A stretch of DNA of 44,073 nt from Actinomycetota bacterium. Its GTDB lineage: Bacteria; Actinomycetota; Actinomycetes; Nanopelagicales; Nanopelagicaceae. A program made the position numbers and the translations under genes. This document shows, piece after piece, positions 17,684 through 26,481 of this stretch. The notes under the pieces were generated by a model. The model was not told where the DNA came from and did no database searches. It was given only the letters and a program-made list of their open reading frames with translations. Position 1 is the stretch's first letter. Each line of letters starts with the position of its first letter. The stretch lies in contig WLIL01000002.1 of assembly GCA_009702245.1 (NCBI GenBank), positions 1 through 44,073 of the forward strand, given 5' to 3'.

Positions 17684-18898
17684 CTACATTCTGCCTGGAA
17701 TCTCAGGATCCGGCATCTTTGCTTTGGTTTCTGGCATCCGGATGGCGAGTATCAATGCTGGAATAACGATGATGACTGCAGTCAGGAAGCCAGCTTTAAA
17801 TCCATAATGGTCAGCTAGGAAGCCAGCTACCAATGGTCCCATCACAGATCCAAAATCTCCCACCATTTGATAGAGCGCAATCACCTGCCCACCACGCCCC
17901 TTGATGATGTCGCCTACTACCGCTGCCGAGGGCGAACCGGTAAAGGAGGCGCCTGCTCCAGTTAAGCCCATAGCGATAATGAAGAAAATTGGGTATTGCA
18001 GGAATGTCAGCACACTCAAGCCAATGATGGAAAGCGAAGTACCAATAACCATGGCAAATCTTCGCCCACGCTTATCTGCAATGGATCCCGCAGGGAGCAG
18101 AAAGATCGCACCAATAATTGAAGCGAAAGTAAAGCCAAGTCCAGTGATGGTGGTCGATGAATCGAGCCCATTCTTCACGTATAGCGGAACCATTGAAGAG
18201 CGAATTCCAAAGATTGCCCAGCCTGTGCTAAACGATGCAAAGAGCGCGGCTTGGTACGGCCATGATCTCAGTGCTTGTCGCAGTGTTGTTTGAGTGTCGC
18301 CCTCGTGTACTTGCGCGATGTCATTCTCGCCTAGGCGTGAATGTGAAAGAAAGATAGCTGCGATGACTCCGGCAGCGATGAGGCTTGCAGAGTAGATAAA
18401 GAAAGGTGCCCGCAGAGAAATTTCACTGAGTAGCCCGCCAATTGCGGGGCCAGAAATCCCGCCGATGAGAAATCCACTCTGGTAGGTCGATTGGGCTCGT
18501 CCGCGTTGGTGGTTTGGAACGATGCGAAGCAAGAGTGAGCCCGCAGAGACTGTGAACATGGAGGAACCAATTCCTCCAAAGGCACGGAAGAGCAATAACT
18601 CTCCGTAATTCTGTGAAAGACCTGCGAGGAAAGTGGAGAGTGCGATAATCCCCATTCCGGTCGCAAGCACTAACCGTTCGCCAAAGCGATCAACGAGTTT
18701 TCCTCCTAGAAGCCCTGAGGAGAATCGCATGAACGAGAAGAGGCTGATGACTGCACCGACTGCAAAGTTGGAAACTCCAAACGATCTAGCAAAGAGCGGA
18801 ATGGCTGGAATGATGACGCCAAAGCCGATGGCAACCGAGAAGGAGACCGCGGTAAGAACCGCGACCTCTCTCGGTAGCCCATCAAAAGGGTTCTTCAC
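17684..18898 (-). CDS. MFS transporter, DHA1 type
   Basis: A 404-aa major facilitator with 12 predicted helices. MFS motif A-like [12 protein letters not shown] follows helix 2, and the second half has [13 protein letters not shown]. The family is mostly proton-driven drug or metabolite efflux; the substrate cannot be read from sequence. Start is GTG 18898, five bases after the stop of the DHA2 gene. It is sandwiched between another exporter and msrA in a MarR-headed operon. Confidence 0.88.
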   Translation of the reverse strand: MKNPFDGLPREVAVLTAVSFSVAIGFGVIIPAIPLFARSFGVSNFAVGAVISLFSFMRFSSGLLGGKLVDRFGERLVLATGMGIIALSTFLAGLSQNYGELLLFRAFGGIGSSMFTVSAGSLLLRIVPNHQRGRAQSTYQSGFLIGGISGPAIGGLLSEISLRAPFFIYSASLIAAGVIAAIFLSHSRLGENDIAQVHEGDTQTTLRQALRSWPYQAALFASFSTGWAIFGIRSSMVPLYVKNGLDSSTTITGLGFTFASIIGAIFLLPAGSIADKRGRRFAMVIGTSLSIIGLSVLTFLQYPIFFIIAMGLTGAGASFTGSPSAAVVGDIIKGRGGQVIALYQMVGDFGSVMGPLVAGFLADHYGFKAGFLTAVIIVIPALILAIRMPETKAKMPDPEIPGRM

Positions 18899-18903
18899 GT
18901 TTA

Positions 18904-20523
18904 CTAGTGACCCGATTCATGCCGGGCGGCTGCGTGATCTTCATTTGATCGAAGGGAGATTTCTCTCAGCAAGAGCGCCAGAATGAACCCAAGAGCGGTT
19001 ACTGGAGCAGCTGTCCAAAAAACATCATGGAAGGAGTAGACGAAACTCTGCAGAACTGTGTCCTTCACTTCTGTGGGGAGCGTGGCTAGCACTGAGGTGC
19101 TGTTTTGCAGCTCTCCGAGTAGCGCCGGATCGAAACTATTGGCTGCGGCGGGGTTTGTAGCAGCTAGTTGCGACATACCTTGATCTAAATGCACCGCTAG
19201 ACGCTTAGTAAGAATGGTGCCAAAGATTGCTGAACCAAAAGCGGCGCCAAGGGAACGGAAGAAAGTATTGGCTCCGGTTGCCACGCCCATGTCTTTGAAG
19301 TCGACGGCATTCTGCACGGCGACCACCATGGTAGGCATGGTGAGGCCAAGCCCCATTCCGATAAGCATGGCAAAAATTGCCAATTGCCAGAACGGAGTAG
19401 AGATGCTGAGGGTGGTCATTAACAACAGGCCTAGCGTCATGACCAAACTGCCGATGAGAGGAAATTTCTTATACTTGCCGGTCTTTGAGATCAGTTTGCC
19501 TGTCGTAATAGACATGATGAGAATGCCTAACATGAATGGAATCAACTTAAGCCCAGACTCAGTAGCCGAATTACCTTGCACTACTTGTAAATAAAGCGGC
19601 AACATGACAAGTGCTCCAAACATACCAGCACCGATAATGAAACCGATTCCGGAAGTAACGCTGAAGATGTCGTTCTTAAAGAGATCGAGCGGAAGAATTG
19701 GTTCGGTAGCTTTTCGCTCGATTTGCAAGAATGCAAGCGTGAGCAGAACACCCACTGCGAAATAAACTATCGTGAGGATGTCACCCCAGCCGTATGCGGG
19801 GACCGAATAGGCGATAGCGAGTAAGAGTGAGCTGACCGCCGCGATCATTGTGATCGCGCCCAGGTAATCGATTTTATGTTCGCGACGAACCTTGGGAATG
19901 TGCAAAACGATTGAAGTCACAACTAATGCGACTATTCCAAAAGGTAAGTTAATGAGGAAGATCCAACGCCAACCGGTGATGCCGAGAATTGTTCCACTGT
20001 CTGAGAAGTAGCCGCCCAGAAGTGGACCTGCTACAGATGAAAGACCCCACACTGCTCCAAAATATCCTTGATAGCGCCCGCGCTCCCGCGGCGGAATAAT
20101 GTCGCCAATGATGGTGAATGTAAGAGCCATCAATCCGCCACCGCCAAGACCTTGAATGGCCCGCGTAGCAATGAGTTCAGTCATGTTGGTGGAGAAGGCG
20201 GCTAGGAGTGAACCCACCAAGAAAGTGATGATGGCGAATTGGAAGACCGGGCGGCGGCCGTACAGGTCGGAGATTTTTCCGTAAAGCGGCGTCGTCGCAG
20301 TCGATGTGAGCAAGTAGGCAGTAACCACCCAGGTGTAGTGATCAAGCCCATCTAGATCTTCCACAATTTGTTTGAGTGCTGTGGAGACGATCGTCTGATC
20401 TAATGCTGCAAGGAGCATTCCTGTCATGAGCCCAGAAAGCACTACCAGAATTTGACGATGAGTTAATCCCGCGGGAGAACTATTTGCTGAATCGTTAGGA
20501 AGGGTTGCACTGGTCTCGCTCAT
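18904..20523 (-). CDS. MFS transporter, DHA2 (EmrB/QacA-like)
   Basis: A 539-aa exporter with 14 predicted helices. Typical DHA2 features are LDQTIVSTALKQIVEDL in helix 1, GKISDLYGRRPVF (motif A), RAIQGLGGGGL, and WRWIFLINLPFG. Such proteins expel hydrophobic toxic compounds. The start ATG shares one base with the marR stop (TAATG), so it is translationally coupled to its probable regulator. Confidence 0.92.
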   Translation of the reverse strand: MSETSATLPNDSANSSPAGLTHRQILVVLSGLMTGMLLAALDQTIVSTALKQIVEDLDGLDHYTWVVTAYLLTSTATTPLYGKISDLYGRRPVFQFAIITFLVGSLLAAFSTNMTELIATRAIQGLGGGGLMALTFTIIGDIIPPRERGRYQGYFGAVWGLSSVAGPLLGGYFSDSGTILGITGWRWIFLINLPFGIVALVVTSIVLHIPKVRREHKIDYLGAITMIAAVSSLLLAIAYSVPAYGWGDILTIVYFAVGVLLTLAFLQIERKATEPILPLDLFKNDIFSVTSGIGFIIGAGMFGALVMLPLYLQVVQGNSATESGLKLIPFMLGILIMSITTGKLISKTGKYKKFPLIGSLVMTLGLLLMTTLSISTPFWQLAIFAMLIGMGLGLTMPTMVVAVQNAVDFKDMGVATGANTFFRSLGAAFGSAIFGTILTKRLAVHLDQGMSQLAATNPAAANSFDPALLGELQNSTSVLATLPTEVKDTVLQSFVYSFHDVFWTAAPVTALGFILALLLREISLRSNEDHAAARHESGH

Positions 20524-20978
20524 TATTTCTTCTCTCGTTTGGGATCAATTTCGTGCGCAATACGATGCAATATTTCACTTGCTTCCAACTTCTCTTTATC
20601 GCTCCAAGTTTCAAGAGCACTAGCGATCGCTTGGGTGCGCGAATCGCGTACTTGAATCAGTAACTTCTTTCCCGCCGGAGTAAGGCGCAAGCGAAATGCG
20701 CGCCGATCAGTTTCATCTTCAATGCGTTCGATTAATCCATCGCGACCCAAAGTGGCGCAGTGGCGGCTCGTGGTTGACAGATCCAAGCCCACCGAGTCGG
20801 CCACTTCTGAGATGCGCGGAGGAGTAGCACTTCTCTGCACAACGGCCATCACTCGAAGAATCGTGCGATCACCGGGCTCACCGGGCACGCCACATTCGGC
20901 GGCCAGGTCTCGAAAGGACCAGACCAAAGAGACGATGGAACTGAGGAGCGCTTCATCCTGAGAAGTTGCTTGCACCAT
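20523..20978 (-). CDS. MarR family transcriptional regulator
   Basis: A 151-aa winged-helix regulator. The recognition region RISEVADSVGLDLSTTSRHC and wing ERIEDETDRRAFRLRLTPAGKK are canonical. It has two Cys (C29 in the N-terminal dimerisation region, C74 in the recognition helix), so redox sensing is possible but unproven. It heads an operon with two MFS pumps and msrA. No Shine-Dalgarno precedes ATG 20978; instead an AT-rich near-palindrome lies two bases upstream (see regulatory entry), consistent with autorepression of a leaderless transcript. Confidence 0.92.
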   Translation of the reverse strand: MVQATSQDEALLSSIVSLVWSFRDLAAECGVPGEPGDRTILRVMAVVQRSATPPRISEVADSVGLDLSTTSRHCATLGRDGLIERIEDETDRRAFRLRLTPAGKKLLIQVRDSRTQAIASALETWSDKEKLEASEILHRIAHEIDPKREKK

Positions 20979-20980
20979 GC

Positions 20981-20994
20981 AACTATATATGGTT
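20981..20994 (-). promoter_or_regulatory. Near-palindrome overlapping the marR promoter
   Basis: AACTATATATGGTT is a 14-bp inverted repeat with a single mismatched pair (positions 4 and 11). On the minus strand it reads AACCATATATAGTT and contains TATATA, a -10-like hexamer ending five bases before the ATG. It is a candidate MarR operator covering the -10. Confidence 0.5.
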
Positions 20995-21013
20995 CGACTG
21001 GTTAAATCACTAT

Positions 21014-21493
21014 CTAGCCGGTGTAGGGCTCACATTCCAAGATGGCCACCTTGAAAGTGCGCTTCCCATCGGGTGACGAGTACTCCACCGTGCTTCCCAC
21101 TTTGGCGCCCAGGACAGCAGCTCCGAGCGGCGATTGGTCGCTATAAACATCAAGACCTTCGGGGGCTGATTCACGGGAACCGAGCAGGAATTTCATCTCG
21201 TCGCCGGCCATATCGACGGTCACCACCGATCCACGGGAGACCACGCCACTCTCGGCATCTGGATTAATCCCCACATGGGCATGCTCGAGCATGTGTTTGA
21301 GTTGTCGGATACGCCCTTCGAGCTTCCCTTGCTCTTCACGGGCGGCGTGGTAGCCGCCATTCTCCTTAAGGTCGCCCTCTTCACGCGCGTCGGCGATCTT
21401 CTTCACAATTTCCGCGCGGCGAGGCCCCTGAAGTTCCACGAGTTCGATGGTGAGGCGATCGAACGCCTCTTGAGTCAACCAAGATCCAGTCAT
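21014..21493 (-). CDS. greA: Transcription elongation factor GreA
   Basis: Stimulates transcript cleavage by backtracked RNA polymerase. The N-terminal coiled coil carries the catalytic acidic tip in AREEGDLKENGGYHAAREEQGK; the C-terminal FKBP-like domain ends SPDGKRTFKVAILECEPYTG. I chose ATG 21493 (159 aa, MTGSWLTQEAFDRL) because family members start there; an upstream frame to 21520 overlaps the previous gene. No Shine-Dalgarno is visible, so coupling to DUF4307 (11 bp upstream) is likely. Confidence 0.95.
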   Translation of the reverse strand: MTGSWLTQEAFDRLTIELVELQGPRRAEIVKKIADAREEGDLKENGGYHAAREEQGKLEGRIRQLKHMLEHAHVGINPDAESGVVSRGSVVTVDMAGDEMKFLLGSRESAPEGLDVYSDQSPLGAAVLGAKVGSTVEYSSPDGKRTFKVAILECEPYTG

Positions 21494-21504
21494 AAGAGGC
21501 GAGG

Positions 21505-21891
21505 TTAGCGGGTAACCCAACAGCGGTCGACCTTGACGAAGGCCGCCTTACCGAGAGTGGCGACTACGGTGCGTCGGGCGGCGGTGGACGAAGCCGCTTT
21601 GCTGGTCTCGCCCGGGATGGTTTCGCGTACCTCACCGACCACTGCCGCCGAGCTGTCGAGGGCGCGTAAGACACAGATGATGGGGCGATCTGGCTCGCGC
21701 CGAGTCACTTCATAGCGCAATTCGCTAGAACTTTCGCTGGTAATCGTGAAGGCGATTTCCTTAATTGTGAGAGCTGGATTGCTGTGAAACCAGGCGCTCC
21801 AACCCAGCCATCCTGCGCCGGTGATGGCGAGTAGAAGAATGGCAATTCGGGCTCGCCAGGGTTTGCGAGGTAACACCGGGTCGAGCTTCAT
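21505..21891 (-). CDS. DUF4307 family membrane protein
   Basis: A 128-aa protein with one N-terminal membrane helix (IAILLLAITGAGWLGWSAWF) and an extracytoplasmic beta-rich domain (IAFTITSESSSELRYEVTRREPDRPIICVLRALDSS) typical of actinobacterial DUF4307 (Rv1081c-like). It has the same position as in mycobacteria, between greA and mca. Start is uncertain: ATG 21891 gives MKLDPVLPRKPWR, while ATG 21915 would overlap the divergent mca start. Function unknown. Confidence 0.82.
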   Translation of the reverse strand: MKLDPVLPRKPWRARIAILLLAITGAGWLGWSAWFHSNPALTIKEIAFTITSESSSELRYEVTRREPDRPIICVLRALDSSAAVVGEVRETIPGETSKAASSTAARRTVVATLGKAAFVKVDRCWVTR

Positions 21892-21907
21892 GGGACCATT
21901 CTTCACT

Positions 21908-22805
21908 ATGAGCACTCAGTTGCCGAACAGTACGCCGTTTACTCCGCCGATTGATCCGCCGGTCTTTAAGGGTCGATTGATGGCGGTGCACGCGCATCCC
22001 GATGATGAATCGAGTAAGGGTGCGGCCACGATGGTGAAGTACGTGCGTGCTGGACATCAAGTCTTAGTAGTCAGTTGCACGGGGGGCGAGCGCGGCGACA
22101 TCCTGAATCCAGGCCTGAAAGATTCAGGGATCACAAATTTGTTGGAAGTTCGCAAAGCGGAGATGGCACATGCTCAAGATATTCTCGGTATTGCCCACCA
22201 TTGGCTGGGGTTTGAGGATTCTGGATTTCCGCAAGGTGATCCCTTGCCGCCGGTACCGCCGGGTTGCTTTGCTGATATCCCAATTGAGATCCCAGCTGGA
22301 TTGCTTGCTAAGAAGATCCTTGAGTTCAGGCCGCACGTCATCACCACATATGACGAGTTGGGGGGGCTATCCCCACCCGGATCACATAAGAACTCATGAA
22401 GTTACGATGGCTGCGGTTGCACTTGCCGCAAGTGGTGGTTGGCAGGTTCAGAAGGTTTATTACAACCAGCAACACACGCGCGCGCGTTTAGAAGCTCTTT
22501 CAGCAGCAATGCTAGAACGCGGATTACCAAATCCATACGACAGTTGGTTGCAAAATTGGCAGGATCGCAGGCCAGTGAATGTCACGACCCAAGTGGAGTG
22601 TTCAGCATTTTTCGAGATACGCGCAAATGCGCTGCTTGCGCATGCGACGCAAGTTGACCCTGGCGGCCAGTGGTTTGCGGTTCCTATCTCACTGCAGCGC
22701 GAGGTCTGGCCAACCGAAGAGTTCGAGCTTGCCTTCTCTTCAGTCGGTGAAATCGACGTATCAGAGACCGATCTCTTCACTGGTGTTGTGGATGATGATG
22801 AGTAG
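21908..22805 (+). pseudogene. mca: Mycothiol S-conjugate amidase Mca, interrupted by a +1 frameshift
   Basis: A PIG-L/LmbE zinc amidase that cleaves mycothiol S-conjugates for detoxification. The first half has VHAHPDDES (Zn ligands H30, D33) and TCTGGERGDILNP. The frame then breaks at a run of seven G (22360-22366): TTYDELGG is followed by an out-of-frame stop, while the other frame continues directly with GYPHPDHIRTHEV (third Zn ligand) and the Mca C-terminus to 22805. Removing one G gives a single 298-aa protein. Either a homopolymer error, a true inactivation, or a recoded gene. Start ATG 21908 diverges from DUF4307 by 16 bp. Confidence 0.85.
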
Positions 22806-22814
22806 AATGGCAAC

Positions 22815-22982
22815 GTGAATTTCTTCAATAGCTCCAACACCATCATTCTCGCGGAAGTAGATGAGTCAAAGGTCACTCCGGGTGCGATCGGCGCCATCGT
22901 GACTGGTCTGCTTTGTGTGGCGACATTTCTCCTACTGCGAAACTTTTATAAGCGCTTACGCAGACTTCGTAAAGATCAGTGA
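22815..22982 (+). CDS. Small (55-aa) single-pass membrane protein, Rv1083-like
   Basis: GTG 22815 opens a 55-aa frame: MNFFNSSNTIILAEVDESK, then VTPGAIGAIVTGLLCVATFLLL (TPG motif plus one membrane helix) and a strongly basic tail (RNFYKRLRRLRKDQ). Actinobacteria carry a similar small TPG-helix-basic-tail protein directly after mca. Its stop overlaps the SURF1 start (GTGA), supporting translation. Function unknown. Confidence 0.75.
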   Translation: MNFFNSSNTIILAEVDESKVTPGAIGAIVTGLLCVATFLLLRNFYKRLRRLRKDQ

Positions 22983-23668
22983 AAACTCGATCGACTCTTT
23001 GGTGGATTACTTTCCATCTCACCGCTCTTATCATGATTGTTAGTTTCTTTTTATTGGGGCAATGGCAGCTCCATCGCGCGGCGGATCTGAAAGCTTCGGT
23101 CAAGCCAGTCGTAGACATTGCAGAGGTGCCGCTCGCGCAGATTTTTGAAGCTGGTCAAAAATTCTCGTCAGCGCAAAGTAATAGGCGCGTCACACTTTCC
23201 GGAAAGTACATTGCGAACTTCTACGTGATAAGCGAGAAAGTTCGGAGTGAGGTTTCGCTCTTCAAAGGTGAATCGGGATCAATTTTGGTGCTCCGTGGAG
23301 TGGGCGCACCTGCTCGCCTCAACGAGAGCGTCACCATAGCTGGCAGGCTCACATCTCCACGTGGGGATAACACAGATCCAAATTCAAATGCCCCTGGCCA
23401 ACTTTCGCGGATAGATCCAGTTCTCATAGCCGGTCAATTCGATCGACTGATTAACGGGTATGTCACTGCTTATGCTGAACGTGGGCTCGCCACCACATCG
23501 ATGAAGTTCGCCATCGCGGAGTCGGCGCCGCTTGCCGTGAAGAAAGTTCCTGGTTTCTATTGGCAGCACCTTCTCTATGTTGTGCTTTGGTGGATGTTGA
23601 TCTTGATGGTGATCTATTTATGGGCTAGAACTATCCGCATCGAACGCAAAATCGGTATGCTAACGTGA
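22979..23668 (+). CDS. SURF1-like cytochrome oxidase assembly protein
   Basis: A 229-aa protein with the SURF1 layout: N-terminal membrane helix (WITFHLTALIMIVSFFLLGQWQLHRA, including the family GxWQxxR-type end), an extracytoplasmic domain (RRVTLSGKY..., LVLRGVG...), and a C-terminal helix (WQHLLYVVLWWMLILMVIYLWAR). SURF1 aids haem a insertion into aa3-type cytochrome c oxidase. Start GTG 22979 overlaps the preceding stop. The usual oxidase genes are not in this window. Confidence 0.85.
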   Translation: MKTRSTLWWITFHLTALIMIVSFFLLGQWQLHRAADLKASVKPVVDIAEVPLAQIFEAGQKFSSAQSNRRVTLSGKYIANFYVISEKVRSEVSLFKGESGSILVLRGVGAPARLNESVTIAGRLTSPRGDNTDPNSNAPGQLSRIDPVLIAGQFDRLINGYVTAYAERGLATTSMKFAIAESAPLAVKKVPGFYWQHLLYVVLWWMLILMVIYLWARTIRIERKIGMLT

Positions 23669-23685
23669 ACGACGGAGGTAATCGC

Positions 23686-23973
23686 ATGACCATGAAACTA
23701 TTTCGCGTCTTCGCCTGGGTGACCGGTATTTTCTTGTTATTCAATATTGTTGTGGCGCTCCCTTACAAATATATGTTTGATGGAACAGGTCAATGGACAG
23801 CCATCACATGGCAGATTCACGGTTTCCTCTATATGGCCTACGTGGTTGTTACTTTTAATCTCTCCCGCTTAGCTAATTGGGATCTAAAGCGAACAGTGCT
23901 CTTCCTGATCGCCGGGACCGTACCTATGGCATCGTTCTTCGCTGATCGTCGCGCCCGCGCTCTGATCGGCTAA
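23686..23973 (+). CDS. DUF3817 family membrane protein
   Basis: A 95-aa protein with about three membrane helices. The family features are RVFAWVTGIFLLFNIVVALPYKY, the conserved WQIHGFLYMAYVV segment and a C-terminal PMASFFADRRAR. I chose ATG 23686 because GGAGG lies eight bases upstream; a GTG at 23665 overlapping the SURF1 stop is the alternative. DUF3817 proteins often neighbour SURF1 in actinobacteria; function unknown. Confidence 0.85.
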   Translation: MTMKLFRVFAWVTGIFLLFNIVVALPYKYMFDGTGQWTAITWQIHGFLYMAYVVVTFNLSRLANWDLKRTVLFLIAGTVPMASFFADRRARALIG

Positions 23974-23977
23974 CTTG

Positions 23978-24766
23978 ATGGCTAGTGTTAAACGATCGAT
24001 CAAGAGGGTTGTTAAAGCGGCTGTCTATCCAATTTATGAGCGAAGATTAAGTGAAAGAGTCGATCGCGCCAAAGTCCCACAGCATGTGGGTGTCATTCTT
24101 GATGGAAATCGTAGGTGGGCGCGCAATTCGGGTGCGGAGAGCGAAGTCGGTCATGCCGCGGGTGCACGTAAAATTGTGGAGCTCCTTCAGTGGTGTGAAG
24201 AATTCAACATCCCACACGTAACTTTATGGTTGCTGTCCACCGACAATCTTTCACGTTCAGAGCGAGAAGTCTCTCTACTTTTAGAGATTATTGATCGCAC
24301 TGTTGCAGAATTGGCCGGTCGTCAGAAGTGGAAGCTGAATCTGGTGGGAGCACTCGATGTACTTCCTGCCGATCTACAAGAAAGGCTCACCCACGCTTGC
24401 GAGACCACAGAAGATATCGCCGGCATTACGGTTAACGTAGCTATTGGTTATGGCGGACGAAGAGAAATCGCAGATGCGGTTAAGTCACTTCTTACAGAGC
24501 ATGCAGCGCAGGGAAAGTCACTCATTGAAGTCGCTGAAATGTTAACTCCGGATCACATCGCAGAACACCTTTATACAAAAGGCCTACCCGACCCTGACTT
24601 AGTGATTCGTACTTCAGGAGAACAGCGCTTGGGTGGATTCCTGCTCTGGCAGAGTGTGCACTCGGAGTTCTACTTCTGTGAGGCGTACTGGCCAGATTTT
24701 CGACGGATCGACTTTCTGCGTGCGCTCCGTGCGTTTGCCCAACGTTCACGCAGATTCGGTGCTTAG
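23978..24766 (+). CDS. cis-prenyltransferase (isoprenyl diphosphate synthase, UppS family)
   Basis: Makes Z-polyprenyl diphosphates for cell-wall lipid carriers. Motifs: VILDGNRRWAR (catalytic Asp), WLLSTDNLSRSEREV, NVAIGYGGRREI, and IRTSGEQRLGGFLLWQ with EFYFCEAYWPDF. At 262 aa and with a basic N-terminal stretch it resembles Rv1086, the short-chain Z-farnesyl enzyme, whose position between mca and phoH2 it shares; a decaprenyl/undecaprenyl enzyme cannot be excluded. Start ATG 23978 (TTG directly before it is possible). Confidence 0.9.
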   Translation: MASVKRSIKRVVKAAVYPIYERRLSERVDRAKVPQHVGVILDGNRRWARNSGAESEVGHAAGARKIVELLQWCEEFNIPHVTLWLLSTDNLSRSEREVSLLLEIIDRTVAELAGRQKWKLNLVGALDVLPADLQERLTHACETTEDIAGITVNVAIGYGGRREIADAVKSLLTEHAAQGKSLIEVAEMLTPDHIAEHLYTKGLPDPDLVIRTSGEQRLGGFLLWQSVHSEFYFCEAYWPDFRRIDFLRALRAFAQRSRRFGA

Positions 24767-24859
24767 CTCCCTTTTGGGTGGGCGTGTCGCATAGGTCTTC
24801 CTTCTACGGATGCGTAACTTTTATTCCATACGGTCCTCGCACAACCAGAGGGGTATTGA

Positions 24860-26221
24860 GTGGCGGCAACGAGCAAGAAGCCCATCAGCAAGCCAGCAAG
24901 CCAGCCCGCTAAAAATGAGGGACCAGCATCCATCTCGTACGTAATCGACACCAGCGTCTTGCTGGCAGATCCGGCTGCGCTCTATCGCTTTGCCGAGCAT
25001 GAAGTCATTCTGCCGATCGCCGTGATTGGCGAACTTGAGGGCAAGCGTGATCATCCTGAGCTTGGTTACTTTGCCCGCGCTGCCCTTCGTTCATTAGATG
25101 AATTACGCATTCGACATGGTCGGCTCGATGAACCTATGTTGATAAACGAGGCAGGCGGCACTATCCATGTAGAACTGAATCACACAGATTTACGATTATT
25201 GCCTGCCGGATTTACCCGCGATGGGAGTAATGATTCTCGCATTCTTGCGGTAGCCAGAAATTTGGCTGAAGAAGGCAAACATGTGGTGCTGGTAACGAAA
25301 GACTTGCCACTGCGCGTCAAAGCCGCATCTATGGGTGTGGTTGCGCAGGAGTATCGCGCAGAGTTGGCACCCAGCAGCGGGTGGACCGGAATGAGTGAAT
25401 TGGAAGTAGGCGCCACCCTGGTAGATGCACTCTACGAAGGTGAGCGCGTTGAACACGAGGCTATTCGTAATTTGCCGTGCCATACCGGAGTTGTTTTGGT
25501 GAGTGAGCGCGGGAGCGCTCTTGGACGTGTCACCCCGGAGAAAACTTTGCGATTGGTGCGATCAGAGCGAGATGTCTTTGGGTTACATGGTCGCTCAGCA
25601 GAGCAGCGGGTGGCTCTTGACCTACTTACTGATCCGGAAGTAGGCATTGTCTCGTTAGGTGGTCGTGCCGGTACTGGAAAGAGCGCGCTCGCTCTTTGTG
25701 CTGGTTTGGAAGCAGTGATGGAGAAGCGTCACCATAAAAAGGTGGTCGTCTTTCGCCCGCTCTATGCAGTCGGTGGCCAAGAGTTGGGATATTTGCCAGG
25801 AAGTGAAGGGGAGAAGATGTCTCCTTGGGCCCAGGCAGTCTTTGACACCTTAGGCGCCCTTGTAAGCCAGAACGTCATCGATGAGATTCTCGAGCGCGGG
25901 CTCTTGGAAGTGTTACCGCTCACTCATATTCGTGGCCGTTCGCTTCATGATTCATTTGTGATTGTTGATGAGGCGCAATCGTTAGAGCGTGGTGTACTAC
26001 TCACGGTGCTCTCTCGCATTGGTCAAGGTTCGCGAGTGGTACTCACCCACGACATCGCTCAGCGCGACAATTTGAGGGTGGGTAGACACGATGGCGTGGT
26101 CGCCGTAGTGGAGGCTCTAAAGGGTCATCCACTCTTCGCACATGTCACTTTGACGCGTAGTGAGCGTTCACCGATTGCTGCACTAGTGACCGAGATGCTG
26201 GAAGATCCCATCCACCTTTAA
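24860..26221 (+). CDS. phoH2: PhoH2: PIN-domain RNase fused to PhoH ATPase
   Basis: A 453-aa fusion. The N-terminal PIN nuclease domain has [12 protein letters not shown] near residue 28, GELEGKR and NDSRILAVA acidic residues. The C-terminal PhoH ATPase has Walker [14 protein letters not shown] near 268, [16 protein letters not shown], and Walker B IVDEAQ near 367. Mycobacterial PhoH2 is an ATP-dependent RNA helicase/RNase. Start GTG 24860 follows AGAGGGG. It is monocistronic here and ends before a strong terminator. Confidence 0.95.
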   Translation: MAATSKKPISKPASQPAKNEGPASISYVIDTSVLLADPAALYRFAEHEVILPIAVIGELEGKRDHPELGYFARAALRSLDELRIRHGRLDEPMLINEAGGTIHVELNHTDLRLLPAGFTRDGSNDSRILAVARNLAEEGKHVVLVTKDLPLRVKAASMGVVAQEYRAELAPSSGWTGMSELEVGATLVDALYEGERVEHEAIRNLPCHTGVVLVSERGSALGRVTPEKTLRLVRSERDVFGLHGRSAEQRVALDLLTDPEVGIVSLGGRAGTGKSALALCAGLEAVMEKRHHKKVVVFRPLYAVGGQELGYLPGSEGEKMSPWAQAVFDTLGALVSQNVIDEILERGLLEVLPLTHIRGRSLHDSFVIVDEAQSLERGVLLTVLSRIGQGSRVVLTHDIAQRDNLRVGRHDGVVAVVEALKGHPLFAHVTLTRSERSPIAALVTEMLEDPIHL

Positions 26222-26257
26222 AAACACTTCAAGCATTTGTCACGCACGACACGCTAG

Positions 26258-26284
26258 AAAAACCCTTATTTATTGGGGTTTTTT
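26258..26284 (+). terminator. Rho-independent terminator after phoH2
   Basis: AAAAACCC pairs with GGGTTTTT across a loop of about ten bases (TTATTTATTG) and the 3' arm runs into TTTTTT. This is a clear intrinsic terminator about 37 nt past the stop. Confidence 0.85.
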
Positions 26285-26407
26285 GAAGCGAAATCAGGCC
26301 TTTTTCGAAATGTGAGATCTCTCTCTTTGAAGGCATTTTCCCCGCGTAAATTCAAAATATTTTTGGCAAAATGTCCGATTTTTCTCCACAATCTTCACAC
26401 ATTCGAT

Positions 26408-26450
26408 TTGACACCTATTCGTAGGACACGGGCATCTTGTACTTGTACAA
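26408..26450 (+). promoter_or_regulatory. Candidate promoter and inverted repeat for the transglycosylase gene
   Basis: TTGACA at 26408-26413 is a good -35; the best -10 is weak (CATCTT, 26433-26438). A perfect 6-2-6 inverted repeat, TTGTAC-TT-GTACAA, lies at 26437-26450, 31 nt before the ATG and downstream of the -10, so it could be an operator. The preceding 26285-26407 is AT-rich with no recognisable gene or riboswitch. Confidence 0.45.
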
Positions 26451-26481
26451 CAAATGAAACAAGACTCAATCGGAGGTGGAG

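Noticed and set aside
26285-26475. c-di-AMP riboswitch before the transglycosylase gene
   Set aside because: None of the conserved ydaO-type core sequences could be recognised, and the stretch is short and AT-rich.
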